A DNA stretch of 64,000 nucleotides from assembly GCA_015039315.1 (NCBI GenBank), contig WIDE01000028.1, positions 326,676 through 390,675 of the forward strand, read 5' to 3'. Below are positions 10,748 through 21,717 of the stretch, piece by piece. The translations under genes and the position numbers were made by a program. Source of the DNA: Clavulina sp. PMI_390. Lineage: Eukaryota; Basidiomycota; Agaricomycetes; Cantharellales; Hydnaceae. How positions within the stretch are numbered: the stretch's first letter is position 1; each line of letters opens with the position of its first letter. Under the pieces are notes generated by a model. That model searched no databases, was not told the DNA's origin, and was given only the letters and a program-made list of their open reading frames with translations.

Positions 10748-13700
10748 ATGTCCTCTCTCATCCCCAACCCTGTTTCTCTCTTCCATGATGCCCTCAGGAC
10801 GGTCGACAAGCAGCTCGAGAATGTCTCGCTCGCTGCCGATGCCTTGCAGCGTGGCCGATCCGAACTGCCCCCAGTAACGTCTGACTTCAATGAGAAGGAA
10901 CGTCAGTCCTTCATCTCCAAGACCATCGGTGCCATTCGTGACCAGGTCCAGCGAGGCCTCCCTGTATCATCACTTCCTCTTGAGACCATCGTAAGTAATA
11001 TCCCAATTGTGTCCCGCATTGGCACTGATCATCTCTCCAAACTATCAGCGGGCGCTGCTCGATGCCTTCGCCGTGCAAAAGAAGTGGGAAGAAGGTCTCG
11101 ATGACCGCAAGCTCTTCGTAAGTTGCACATGGTTTCTCAACCCCACCCCTCCCGCACCTCATGTTCTTTTGGTAGCTCGACTACGTCTTCGTCTTCCTTT
11201 CCCGTGCTCCTCCTTCTGAGGCAACCAAAGAACTTGAGGCAGGTGCCATCAAGCTTCTCTACTATGACCTCCCCAAGCCCGCTAGTACCCATATGGGTCC
11301 TGAGTATCAATTCCGATCCTTCAATGGTGCTGGAAACGCTTCCACTGTTCCCGATACTGGTCGCAGCTTTACTCCATACTCACGTTCGTGCACGAGCTCA
11401 CGACCCCTCCCCGCCGATGAGCTTCCCGATGCCGGGCTAGTCTTCGACATGCTCATCCGTCGTGACAAGGTATGTTCTCTTACTTTTGACAACTGGTTAT
11501 CATTATCACGCAACAAAACGCGATTAATTTAAATGATCTAATTGATCTAGTTTGTCCCCCATCCCGCTGGTCTTAGCGGTCTCTTCTTCAACTGGGCGAC
11601 CACTGTCATCCACTCCGTCTTCCGTACTCGTCGTACCAACTGGAACATCAACGAGACGTGCGTAGCTCATGATTTGCACATACCCGAACTGTCAGCTGAT
11701 AACGTTTGGTGTAGCTCCTCTTATGTCGATCTTGGCATCCTTTACGGCAACACCAAGCATCACACTGGTACGTCTCTCCATGTTGACAGTAAGTTCAACA
11801 GGTGCTGATAGTATCGGTTGTGTATTAGACCGTCTGCGCATTGTTGATGGCCAGGGTAAAATCGTCCCTGACGTGTTCGCGGAGACGCGTATCTCCAACC
11901 TCCCCCCAGGTGTCGCTGCCGTGGGTAGTTTTCTGTGACGGTGCTGCTCTAATGAACCTAAGATCCATCCCTGCCATTAGATCATTTTGATGTTCAACCG
12001 CAACCACAACTGGCTTTGTGACAAGCTCATCGCTATCAACGAGCGCAAGACCTGGAAGCTGGTGTCCAAGTTCACTGACAAGGAAAAGACCGATGTCATC
12101 TACAGCGATGCAAACTACAAGACCCTGCTCCAAAAGCAGGATTACGAAATCTTCCAGACCGCTAGGCTGATCAACTCCCTAACCTACGCGAGTGTCGTGC
12201 TTAGCGACTTCTTGGGTGGTATTTTGGGGACGCAACGGTAATGTTATGTCAAGCATATCCTTGTTGCATATCTCTTACTCGAGATGCCTTAACCTCTAGT
12301 GATGGTTCCACCTGGTCCCTCGACATCACCTCGGAGCGCCGTAATGAGGATCATACCCTCGTTGAGCGTGGTACTGGTAACTCTTGCTCTGTTGAGTTCA
12401 ACGTCCTGTATCGTCTCCACCCTTCGATGTCCCAACAGGACGAGAAGTACATCGAAGGCACCTTCAACTACATCTTCGGTGCCGGCACCCAGTGGGACGA
12501 CCTCACTCCCGAACTCTTCGAGTTCAGGGTCTCCGATTTCGGTCGTAGAGCAGCCATCGCTGCGCTTACTGGCAAGCAATTGAAAGATATTCCTGAGACA
12601 TCGAAAGAGGAATATAGGGGGAAGACTGAGGCGGAAAAGAACAAGGACAAAGATGACTCGTTACCAGTTGATTACCTTCTGACCACTCGTTGCGGGTTGT
12701 ACGTATGCTTCGATGATCGTCTTGTTGATCGTGAATGTCTAACCTGTTGTTCTTTCTCCTCATGACTGTATCCAGTGCCAGGCGCGACCCCGTTACTGGT
12801 CGCTTCCCTGATGCGGCCTTAGCTGCCGCCTTGCACGAAGCCACTGCCGTCCCCGCTGCCGCATTCAAGGCTCGTGGTGTCCCCAATGTCATGCGTGTTA
12901 TCGAGATTCTCGGTATCGAGCAAGCTCGTAACTGGGGTGCTTGCACGATGAACGAGTTCCGTCGCTTCCTTGGCCTGAGGCCTTACGCTACTTTCGAGGA
13001 GTGGAATCCTGACCCCGTCGTCGCCGAAGCTGGTGAGTTATCGCCGATCCCCCGCATTAAGGCTCCAGCTTGCTGACCTTGTCTCACCAGCTCGCAAACT
13101 CTATCGTACTACCGAGAATCTCGAGCTCTACGTTGGTCTCGTTGCGGAGGAGCCTAAGCCTGTCGGTGATGGTGCGGGTCTCTGCCCTAGCTGTGAGTTC
13201 TCGATGTCTCTTGCAGAAGCGAGGAGATCATTGAAATATTTGATTAGTCACTATGGCCCGTGCTATTCTTGCCGATGCCGTCGCTCTTGTTCGAGGCGAC
13301 AGGTACCTGACCTACGACGCCACAGTGAGTGCTAATTTGTCTAGGTGTTTGAGCGCACCAAAACTCACTCATACGGCCCTTGATGATCTAGCCTTATAAC
13401 CTTACTGCATGGGGCATCACAGAAGGTTCTCGCGACATCACCAACGCAGCTTTCGGTGGTACGCTCCCTAAACTGTTGCAGCGTGGTCTCCCTCAATACT
13501 TCCCTGCCGAGTCTGTGTACATGCACTTCCCTCTCGTCACACCTACTGGCCAGCCCCTCAGCATGGACACTGTATTGCGCGATCTTGGGAAAGCTCAGGA
13601 CTATACCTTCGACAAGCCTACGTTCTCAGGCAACGTCCAAACTGTCGCCACTCCCAACTTCATTTACCAGGGCATCGCCAAGTCATCCGACACCCTCGCC

Positions 13701-15477
13701 ACCACCTATCTCAAGCAAATTAAGGAGGTGAAGCTCGACCAGAGCTTCTTGGCCGTCATCGACGATCCCGTCAAGTTTGATACTATTACCAAGCTGGTGC
13801 AGAGCCTGTTCGTTCCGCCTGAGGAGCTGAGCGCCACCCTGCTCTGGTTCCATGATCGTACACTCGAGCTGGTCCGCAGCAAGCAGCTTGACATCATCAA
13901 CGTTCGTACCAAGGCCCATGCTGTTGATGTTGTCAAGGATGTCTTCCGCCTCGTCCCCGTGCACTGGGCTTCGTCGCGTGTTGTAAGTCTCTGTAACGCC
14001 TATCTGGATGATTTTCGACCGCTCATGGAATTATTTTAGGCTGGGCTTCCTCTCAAGACTGCCTTTGAGCCCCATGGTATTTACTATGAGCAGCAAATGT
14101 ACCAGATGCTCTCTGAGATTTACACGTGGGTTTGATCGCTTTGTTGCCATTGAATCTCGTATTGACTCGCTCGGGCACTCCAGCTACGTCTTCCGTGAGG
14201 TTGAGCCTGCCTGCAAGATCCCACTCCGCACCGAGGCCCGTGAAAACGTTGAGCGCCTCTCTCGCTTCGTCAAGCTCGCTCTCCTGGAGGCTATGGGCGG
14301 TGTAGGTGTAGAGCTCTGAATTTGTCAAATCGTTATTAACTTCGCCCTTATAGCTTCCCGCAACTGTCCTGGGTTCTGCTGCTTCCCTGTTCTTGGGCAG
14401 CGGCCGCAACACCAATAACCCCATCCTCAGGCGTCTCTGTGCCCTCAAGTCGCCCATTGACCAGACCGTTGCCGACATTGTTGCTGTGATCTCCACGGCA
14501 TCTATCGAACTCTCTCAGAGTGAGTTGGTCCATGTTCTGAGTATGATGGTGTTGTGCTCACGGCCTGTGTCTCCACCTAGTCTTCACCCACATCATCAAC
14601 TTCTACCTTGCTCCCACTCCCCCTGGAGATCTTGACGCCGATTACACTGAGAAGTTGGCCGCCTACAACGAGAAACTCGAAGTGCAAGGCAAGCTTGCCG
14701 GTATCGCCACTCAGCCTACTGCAGATACTCCCGCTCTACTCGCTGGCTACGTCCGCGAGGCTCTTCGTACGTGCTTGCCATATGTTTGTCCTACTGCCTC
14801 ACTCACTTGCATCTCTCAAAGGTCTCGACCCTGTCGTTGAAGGAGTGTGGCGTCAAGCGACCGCCTCCATGTCAGGCCCTATCTCGTATGACAAGGGCGA
14901 TAAGATCTGGTTCGACTTCCGCGCCGCAGGGCTAAACCCCGACGCCTTTGAGAACCCGACAAACATTGACCCCAACCGCGACATCAGCTTGTACCAGAAC
15001 TACCAAGGAGACACCGTCTTCAAGGTTCTCGGCCCTGACTTCGTGTATGGAGCTGCGGCCAATGTCCTCCGCGCCGTGTTCTCCCTCCCCAACATCCGCC
15101 GTGCCAAGGGTCCTGCCGGCACCCTGCGCCGCTTCAAGGATGTCTTCATTACGCCCCTCGACACTCTCACCGGTGCGCTGGTCACTGATCCCAAGATCGT
15201 GCTCGGGGACAATGGCGAGCCCGTCTCGGGTGATGCATTCCCCGAGCGTCCCGCTGAGACGGAGTTCAAGCCCTTGCCCACTGGTCCTCCAACTTCGGCA
15301 CCCGACCTGACCAAGATGTACATGTACGGCTGGTCGAGCAACCGTGTCGAGGACTGGGCCACTGCTACGGACGACAAGCCCATCAACACCGCCTGGCAGT
15401 ACCAGTATACCAACCCCGAAAACTCTCACAAGCTTACGGGCTGGGCAACGGGCTTGACACTCAACTACGACGATTGA
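10748..15477 (+). CDS. Ppo-type fatty-acid dioxygenase fused to a P450-like domain lacking the haem cysteine
   Basis: A haem dioxygenase/peroxidase of the linoleate diol synthase (psi-factor producing oxygenase) family, about 1,050-1,100 residues, split by some 15 short introns. In the family the N-terminal half oxygenates C18 fatty acids to hydroperoxides that serve as development and volatile precursors. Visible family marks: FVPHPAGLSGLFFNW then TVIHSVFRT (distal His region), TSSYVDLGILYGN, ILMFNRNHNWL, and EFNVLYRLH with the catalytic Tyr and proximal His (usually YRWH). The C-terminal half is P450-like: the K-helix YVREALRLDP keeps ExxR. The haem loop, however, reads VLGPDFVYG where active members have GPHxCLG, so the thiolate cysteine is absent. 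The following LPNIRRAKGPAGTLRR is conserved. This resembles PpoC/10R-DOX proteins, whose P450 part cannot isomerise the hydroperoxide. A hydroperoxide or volatile (C8) precursor product is therefore likely, but that is inference. Confidence 0.93.
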
Positions 15478-15826
15478 GTTGCGGGAAGCTGAAAATTCTT
15501 GCTTCTTTGTCATCCTCAGCTCCACAGCTCCATAACCTCACTTCCTCATCCCATTTACATTATCGCTAGACTCTTCCCTCCCTCATGCCTCTGATTCCTC
15601 GCCTCCGATCAATGTATCTTCAATCGGTTTGTCTACGTACCGGATTGTTACGTTGCTTGCTCATGTAAAACTATTGCCCTCTCTAAAATGTCGAAATGCG
15701 ATGATTTTCTCTGCTTCACCATGTCGCCGGGGTTTGAGAGGGGATCGAGCGAACGCTGGAAGGATAGAACAAAGCATGATATGTGGGTAGCGGATGGATA
15801 GTGTACAATGGAGTACTTCATGGACA
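15478..15826. other. Convergent intergenic region (dioxygenase / NAA10 3' ends)
   Basis: Between two converging stop codons. It should contain both polyadenylation regions. The first 150 bp are pyrimidine-rich on the plus strand. Nothing coding is seen. Confidence 0.5.
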
Positions 15827-16693
15827 TCATGACGATTTCTTCTTGGGGAGAGGAGCAGGATGATCGGGTGAAAGAGCTAATCTCATCGAGTAAGCATCCT
15901 CCTTGTCAGCATCTGATGGATGATTGTGGACGAGATTGCTTGTGAGAAAGGGGAAGGAGAAAGTAGGAAAAGCACAACTGACAGTATTCCTTCTCAATCT
16001 TGTCCACAGTGAACCCTAACGTATCACGATACAAGCCAAGTGCGGCGCGGTTGGACTTGCGCACATGGAGCGAGACGTAGTGAGCGCCATATACTTCTGC
16101 CATGGCCGTTTCTACAAACCCCATCCTTTCAGTACAAAGCCAAGAGGGAGAGACGGCTGTAACAGCAACGTACGTGATTGAACCATAAGTTTCTTCGCGA
16201 GACCTAGTCGACGATAGCTACGAAGAACAGAGATGGAGGTAACGTGCCCGTGTGGAGCATCCTCAGGCTCCTCCTCCCTAAAGATAAGCCAATGTTAAAA
16301 ATAATAAAGATGGGGGAACTGGCGCGCCAAAGTGGATGGGCGAACGTCACTGACATTTTTGCCAAGATGTACCCTACGATCCGACCCTTGTGGTCCTCGG
16401 CGACATAAGACAATGAAGGCCATGTTAATGAGTGGACATTGTCTGATGGAGACAGAGAAAGTAGTGAGCTCTAGTTCCAGCAAAGCTGAAGATGAGAGAA
16501 GTATCCGTACAGTATCGCATTGTGTAGTTTTCAGGGAGATTCTGGAGATTGCATGCTTGCATACCAATAAAATCTGCGGGCTGTCAGTAGAAAATGGTGG
16601 AAGCGCAAGCGTAGTATGAGCATGATAGTCGTCCATTTTCGCCATTATTGCGAACACGAGAGACTAACTAACCGTGGCGACGCGAACGTTCAT
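15827..16693 (-). CDS. NAA10: N-terminal acetyltransferase A catalytic subunit (NAA10/ARD1)
   Basis: The catalytic subunit of the ribosome-associated NatA complex, which transfers acetyl from acetyl-CoA to nascent N-termini after Met removal. It is rebuilt from six exons, none of them a long open frame. The start [18 protein letters not shown] joins [11 protein letters not shown], then [39 protein letters not shown], and [11 protein letters not shown] (acetyl-CoA-binding R-x-x-G-x-A loop). [20 protein letters not shown] is the family signature, and [16 protein letters not shown] closes the fold. The protein ends soon after in PLPKKKSS, without the long acidic tail of animal NAA10. Splice choice before TAMAEVYGA was set by homology: the acceptor TTGTAG gives [12 protein letters not shown], whereas the nearer AG gives a stop. 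The NAA15 partner is not in this window. Confidence 0.93.
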
Positions 16694-17278
16694 GATGGGT
16701 TTACAACAAAGAGGGGCACTAGTTCTTAGGAGTTTATATCAAAGGTTCGACTCTAAGATTTAGAGGGAGGTCTAGTCGGAGGAACGGCCCAGCCAAAGAT
16801 GGGGAAGATTGTTTAGATGTGTGGATTACAGTGGGTCCCGACAGTCTCGCCCTCGAACCAAACATTTCCCTAAGCACTCTGACGAGTTTGTTCGTTCTAT
16901 GAAACGAAGACCGAACGGCTTGGATAGTATTGTGTAGCCCATTATTTCTAACTGGGGCTAAACCTAATAACATTACGCTAGGGTATGACTAGTAGCCAAT
17001 ACAAAAAATATTGCGCTACATCGCAGATGCTGCACAGAGCAAGAAGTATCGTCCGTTTCGAAAAGGAGCGAAGAGAAGAACAGGCAGGCTCGAAAAGGCG
17101 AAGGGTCTGAGAATGCGGGTGATAACAAATTTGACTAGGGCTACCTGTAAAGCGAAAGTAACTCATCAGTGCCTTGCGATCGCCAGGTTCGTCATTCAAT
17201 GCTACTCACAGTTGGTTGATGAGTGTCTGGTGAGGCGAAATACAGATGGCGAGCTGAGAGAGGAAAGGCTTCGGCTAT
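16694..17278. other. Intergenic, NAA10 promoter side
   Basis: Between the NAA10 start and the stop codon of the next minus-strand gene. Open frames here are short and have no recognisable content. Confidence 0.5.
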
Positions 17279-17575
17279 TTAGCGGAAGTGGGCCTTCTCG
17301 CCAGAGGCAGCGCGGTTATCGGTGATATAACCAGCTCCAGCATTGGAATCAACCACACGGTAGACGTTATGGCCTTGAGTCCTATAGTGATGGTTCAATA
17401 TGAGTAAGAAGGTTTGATAGCCGCGGTCATGGATAGATACTTACCAAGGAGCGGCAGCAGGGAAGCGAGGGTCCTGAGCGATGGTGCCATTGGCAAAGCT
17501 CTGGGAGCGAAGGTGGGAGTAGCTGTTATCGGAACCCTTGGTGAACATCTTCTTGGCGGAGACAGCAAAGGCCAT
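17279..17575 (-). CDS. Small 77-residue protein, unknown function
   Basis: A two-exon gene (17575-17445, 17381-17279) whose joined frame is exactly 78 codons with a clean GT-AG intron. It reads MAFAVSAKKMFTKGSDNSYS, then LRSQSFANGTIAQDPRFPAA, then HNVYRVVDSNAGAGYITDNR, ending EKAHFR. I do not recognise a family. There is no signal peptide or membrane segment. It is rich in Ala, Ser, Asn and Arg, polar, and probably a soluble cytosolic or mitochondrial protein. Support comes from third-position C/G preference like the conserved neighbours and the clean splice. A further intron may lie in the 5' leader (a GTGAGT occurs near 17670 on the minus strand). Antisense open frames in the same stretch are longer but meaningless. 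Confidence 0.6.
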
Positions 17576-18652
17576 TGCTTCAAATGTGATAAGGGGGAGT
17601 AAAAGCTGGGTTGATATGGAAGATCATGAATATGACAGGTCAATGATGCACGAGGGCGCGGCACTCACAAGATGAAGGTTGGCAAAAGATCAAAGATTTA
17701 GATGCGGATTGCAACTAAAGGTGCGCTTATAACACGAAAGCAACGAATGCGAAAGAAGAAGGCTTATAGGGGGATGTGGGGAAGCCCGACGAAGAAGATC
17801 GAAGAGAATGCGAAGGAGGAGGCGCGGTGTGAAGCGATGAGGACCTTTGGGTGAAGTGAGGGGTCATCGCATCCAGCATCTGACGGTCTTATAGGCTAGT
17901 GCAGCCACAGCCATGGAAAACTTCATGTGTTCTCTGACCGCATTTCCTCCAAAGAGGGTGCTTGGGAGCCACTGGGGGATGAGCGGACTTAGACGGCAAT
18001 GACATGTCGAGGGAGAAGTTGGCGGCTCGGTCTCATTAGTGGCGAAGTGTCCGCTGGCGTCAGATGATATCTCCTTGTATTAGATCGGCCTCTAGCCGCT
18101 ATTTTCAACTCAGCAACGTTAACTCCGTCGAGTCGAGCTGGCAGGAACTCTTCTCGAGAAGCAGTTGCGCACGTGGAGTTGTTTGCGTCGGGGCCGCGGG
18201 AGTGACGCTGAGATCTCTGCACGCTCCCGCTGCTGCTCCTGCTGCTCCTTTTCTCGTCGATGACGAGACTTGGAGCTTTCGCGGTGAAAGTGATAACCGC
18301 TTAATGATAAGAATGCTTGCTAAACCAGGCCACCACAGCTGGATGTGCTCCCTTAGCAGTGTTTTCACCGCAGGCCGCATTGTCCCCACTCATTCATTAT
18401 GCATTCGACACTGGTTGCAAGCCCCCAATTTGATAATTTTTCTACTTCTAAAGCCTCGTACAGCATTTGAGCCGAGTACCAGTACACTATGTCCGCTGCC
18501 AGCGCATGTATCAGCTGTGAGATAAGGCTGAATGGCGGCATGGTCCCCACACCAAACACTTTTGGTGGTATGAACCATCGTGCACAGAATACACTGGCCT
18601 TGATCATTTATGTCAAATCTCTTACGATATGTACCAATTTATATGGTAGATA

Positions 18653-18684
18653 CCACGATACCACGATACCACGATACCGCGATG
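18653..18684. repeat. Short tandem repeat, unit ATACCACG x 4
   Basis: Four copies in a row of the 8-mer ATACCACG, the last with one change (ATACCGCG). A simple minisatellite in intergenic DNA. Boundaries are good to within a few bases. Confidence 0.75.
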
Positions 18685-19303
18685 CAATGTCCAACCATCC
18701 ACTCATCATCCCCTTGTAAACCTTAGCCAGCATCCTCAATCACCCTGGGTGCAGACCCGGTTAGCCGCCCCAGATAGGCCGCGTTCTTAATGAGTGTTTC
18801 GTAATTCATGTTGCATCGAAGCTCCAGTCATTAAGGGCCCGACGCAAGGTTGGCCATGTGTCGAGCTGCTGCAAACATGAAACCCCCAGCTTCAAACTCG
18901 TTCCGAACGCGCCGTGTGAAAAAGAATTCTGATTTTCGTTGCATTTCCTTCTAAATAGCGAAGCGATGTGCCAGAGTGCTCATGGCACGTTTGAGTCGAT
19001 CATCCAATTGAGTCCTCCCACGATGTTCTCGGCGAAGCTTGATCGACGGATTCGTCGGAGCCAGTACCAGAGGCGACGCTGATGCGACTCCACTTGTCTC
19101 AAGTTGGCGATAAGCAGCGAAGATGGTACTCTGGTTCATATATGGCAAGAGAGAACATCTTGTCGTGCAAAACAGAAGGTTGGTTACATCATGCAGCAAC
19201 AGTGTGCTGCGGATCAACCAACCACGTCGGCCAATCGTGAGGTGAATCCTTACTGGCTCAGGCTTCTGATCATTCCCACTACGCGAGTATTTTTAGTCGA
19301 TTT

Positions 19304-19762
19304 GTGGGGCAGGAGTGGAGCAAAACTTCGAGTAACTGGTGGGAGACGAAATGAGTGATCAAAGAGCCCGGCCCCACCCCATGAGAACGGCCTGATTTGC
19401 TATGAAAGGCGCGTCAAGAATAGCAAACGATCAATCCCTTTGCGCTGCGGCCCGTTGCTTCCCCTTAGGGATATGACGTTTCCGTTGTGGGGGGCACGAA
19501 GCACGGTGATCCGGATATTAGTTACAACAAGCGAGGAACGATCCTTTTTTTTTTCGCGGGATATCGGATGTGCGGGCAGGGCCTACAGGGTGGCCGTCCA
19601 AGATTGCGTTTCTGATATGATGGGCGCGGCTGACTGCTGCGAAACGTTGGACAGGACTTTCAGGGACGGTTTCTGCGGCAACGTTTATGTAAATTCCGAC
19701 ACCGCATTGCCGTCGTCGATTCAAATTCATTTTTTGGTGTTTTGTGATAAGGGCCTTATAAG
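19304..19762 (+). promoter_or_regulatory. Candidate AA14 promoter: GTGGGG motifs and TATA-like box
   Basis: Three GTGGGG/CCCCAC hexamers (19304-19309, 19372-19377 reversed, 19487-19492) match the SYGGRG consensus of the carbon-catabolite repressor CreA/Mig1. A TTATAAG at 19756-19762 is followed by a pyrimidine-rich run (about 19798-19850) typical of fungal core promoters, before the ATG at 19903. Repression of a polysaccharide-degrading enzyme by glucose would be expected; binding here is untested. Confidence 0.35.
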
Positions 19763-19902
19763 CGCCAGTGCTTGGCGACGGTTGTTGTCACACATACCAC
19801 TCTTTCTTTCCCTTTCGTTCCTCTCTCTCTCTCCTCCTCGACTGCGCCCCACTGTCTCTGCGTATACCTCTGTCTTTCTCTTATCCGTCACTCTCTTTAT
19901 CA

Positions 19903-21717
19903 ATGACGACATTGAAATATCTGTCGCTTCTCGCACTGGCAGCGAGCGCGAATGCCCATATGGCCATATTCACTCCGGGCATGTTTTGCTTGGGCGTACG
20001 TCTCCGCTTCCATTGCATCTTCGATCCCTTTTCACTCAAAACTTCGAACCCTTCTATATCTCCAGGGGCCGAACGGCAACAATGCGAACAACCAAGACAT
20101 CGTTTACCCTCTTTATCAAATGACCAAGAGCCAGTGGTGGTGTGAGTGATGCTTCCCCCTCATCCTCGATAAAATTTGTTGAATCACTTCTCATCTTGGC
20201 CCTATTTTCTAGTCCATGCTTACAACGGGGTAAAGTCTTCAGCCCAAGGGTGATTTCCCTCGCGAGTATTGACAAAGATTCCCTCTCATCGTAGTGCACG
20301 AACCCCCCTCCTGATGGACAGTATATGGATTTGTACGTCAATCCTATTCACTCCGCAGCAAATAAGTCCTAGAGAATACTCATCATCTACCCACCTGCAC
20401 TAGACCTGCTGGTGGCCAATACGTAGGCGAAATCGCGAACAACCAAGGTTTCACCACCCTCTCCTTTGGTGGCAAGTACGCTGGGGACTGGCCGGATGGA
20501 AATCAGGCCCCCGTTGATCCCGGCCCAGGCAACTGCATCTCCCAGCCTCTCCGTACGTTTTTTCTCCTCTCCGTTTGCTCCTAGCAAGCAGCATTTGATT
20601 TATACCCGATCTATCATCAGTTCACACCGAGAATCACACCAGGGCTGCAGGCACTGCGCTCGCCATTGCTGATGTTGTGCGTCACATTCAGGTGGACTTT
20701 GCTGTCAACCTACGCTCAGCGCACTCACTCGTTTGGTTTTTATAGGAAAATCTTGATGATGTGACCCCCGAAAATCTCGTCGTCTTCTCCGTCGCTCCCG
20801 AGTCAGTTCACTGCCTCTTACGTGATTTAAATTTGCCCTGACCAGTTTCCTTTGGCCTGCAGAACCCCATGGACGAGGGAAGTTACGTACGATATCCCTG
20901 CCGACATGCCCGCCTGCACTGGCAAATGGTGCATTTGCGCCTGGGGCTGGGTTCCCAACCACTGTGGTCAGCCGAACATGTACATGACTGGCCACCGTTG
21001 CCGCATCACTGGCGCGACCAGTACCAAGAAGATCGGCACCGCCCAAGCCCCCAAGTGGTGCGAGAACGATGAAAGCGAGTGCGTCACTGGACCTAAGCAA
21101 ATGATCTTCTGTGAGCGCGATCCTTTCGTGCCTGCTTTTCTCCCATTTTATTGACGGAACGCACCTCTCTAGTCAACCAGGCTGATGGGAATAACATGGA
21201 ATTCCCCGCGAACTCCTTCCAAGCCGATGGCCAAACCAAGTCCCCTGGCTACAACATGAAGTGCGGCTTCAAATCCGGCGCCCAGAACGACATCTTCACA
21301 GGTGGCAATGGGTCCAGCGGCTCTGGAGGCTCTGGAGGTTCCACCACTACCAAGTTGAGCTCTTCCAAGCCATCGGCTACCTCAAGTACTGTCAAGGCAT
21401 CTTCATCAAGCGTTGCTCAACCGGTTTCGTCCTCTGTTTCGACTTCTAGGGCCGGGGGTTCGAGCATCAAGCAGAACGCTGTCTCTACTACTAAGACCAC
21501 CGCTGTTTCTACGGGCGATATCAACCCTACATCGGTCTCACACACGTCGAGCGCCCACCCGACAACCACATCGTCCGTGTCGAAGCACTGCAGCGCTCGC
21601 AATTCGCGTCGTCGTCGCTCATCGCCCCTTGAGGACGACAAGGTCAAACGTGAGGCCGCCAACGAGTACCACAAGCGTGCTCGTGCTCTCCGCTCCTCGC
21701 ACGGTGGCTCCTTCTAG
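19903..21717 (+). CDS. Secreted AA14-type lytic polysaccharide monooxygenase
   Basis: A copper-dependent LPMO, secreted, probably acting on xylan coating cellulose (the known activity of AA14). It has about eight exons. The signal peptide MTTLKYLSLLALAASANA is followed directly by His (HMAIFTPGMFC), the N-terminal His of the copper brace. The second brace His is probably in LLHTENHTRAAGTALAI. Further family-like segments are DIVYPLYQMTKSQWWFHAY, PPPDGQYMDLPAGG, ENLVVFSV, DIPADMPACTGKWCICAWGW, and NQADGNNMEFP. Many cysteines fit disulfides. After about residue 290 a Gly/Ser/Thr linker leads to a Ser/Thr-rich tail and an unusual basic C-terminus (NSRRRRSSPLEDDKVKREA). AA14 rather than AA9 is my reading from remembered family motifs; a profile search would confirm it. 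Confidence 0.85.

Larger units (their letters stand above)
17576..19902. other. Gene-poor region, 2.3 kb, before the AA14 gene
   Basis: I see no gene. Frames at 18064-18525 and 19440-20123 on the plus strand are open by chance: the latter overlaps the AA14 start in another frame and contains no known motif. The stretch should hold the promoter of the small minus-strand gene (left) and of the AA14 LPMO (right). A short tandem repeat lies near 18653-18684. Confidence 0.5.

Noticed and set aside
14053..15525. Long antisense frames under the dioxygenase (e.g. 14932-15525 minus, 197 codons)
   Set aside because: They mirror highly codon-biased exons of the plus-strand gene; composition is typical of antisense artefacts.
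19440..20123. 227-codon plus frame overlapping the AA14 start
   Set aside because: It crosses the promoter, the signal peptide in another frame and an intron; content is low-complexity with no known domain.
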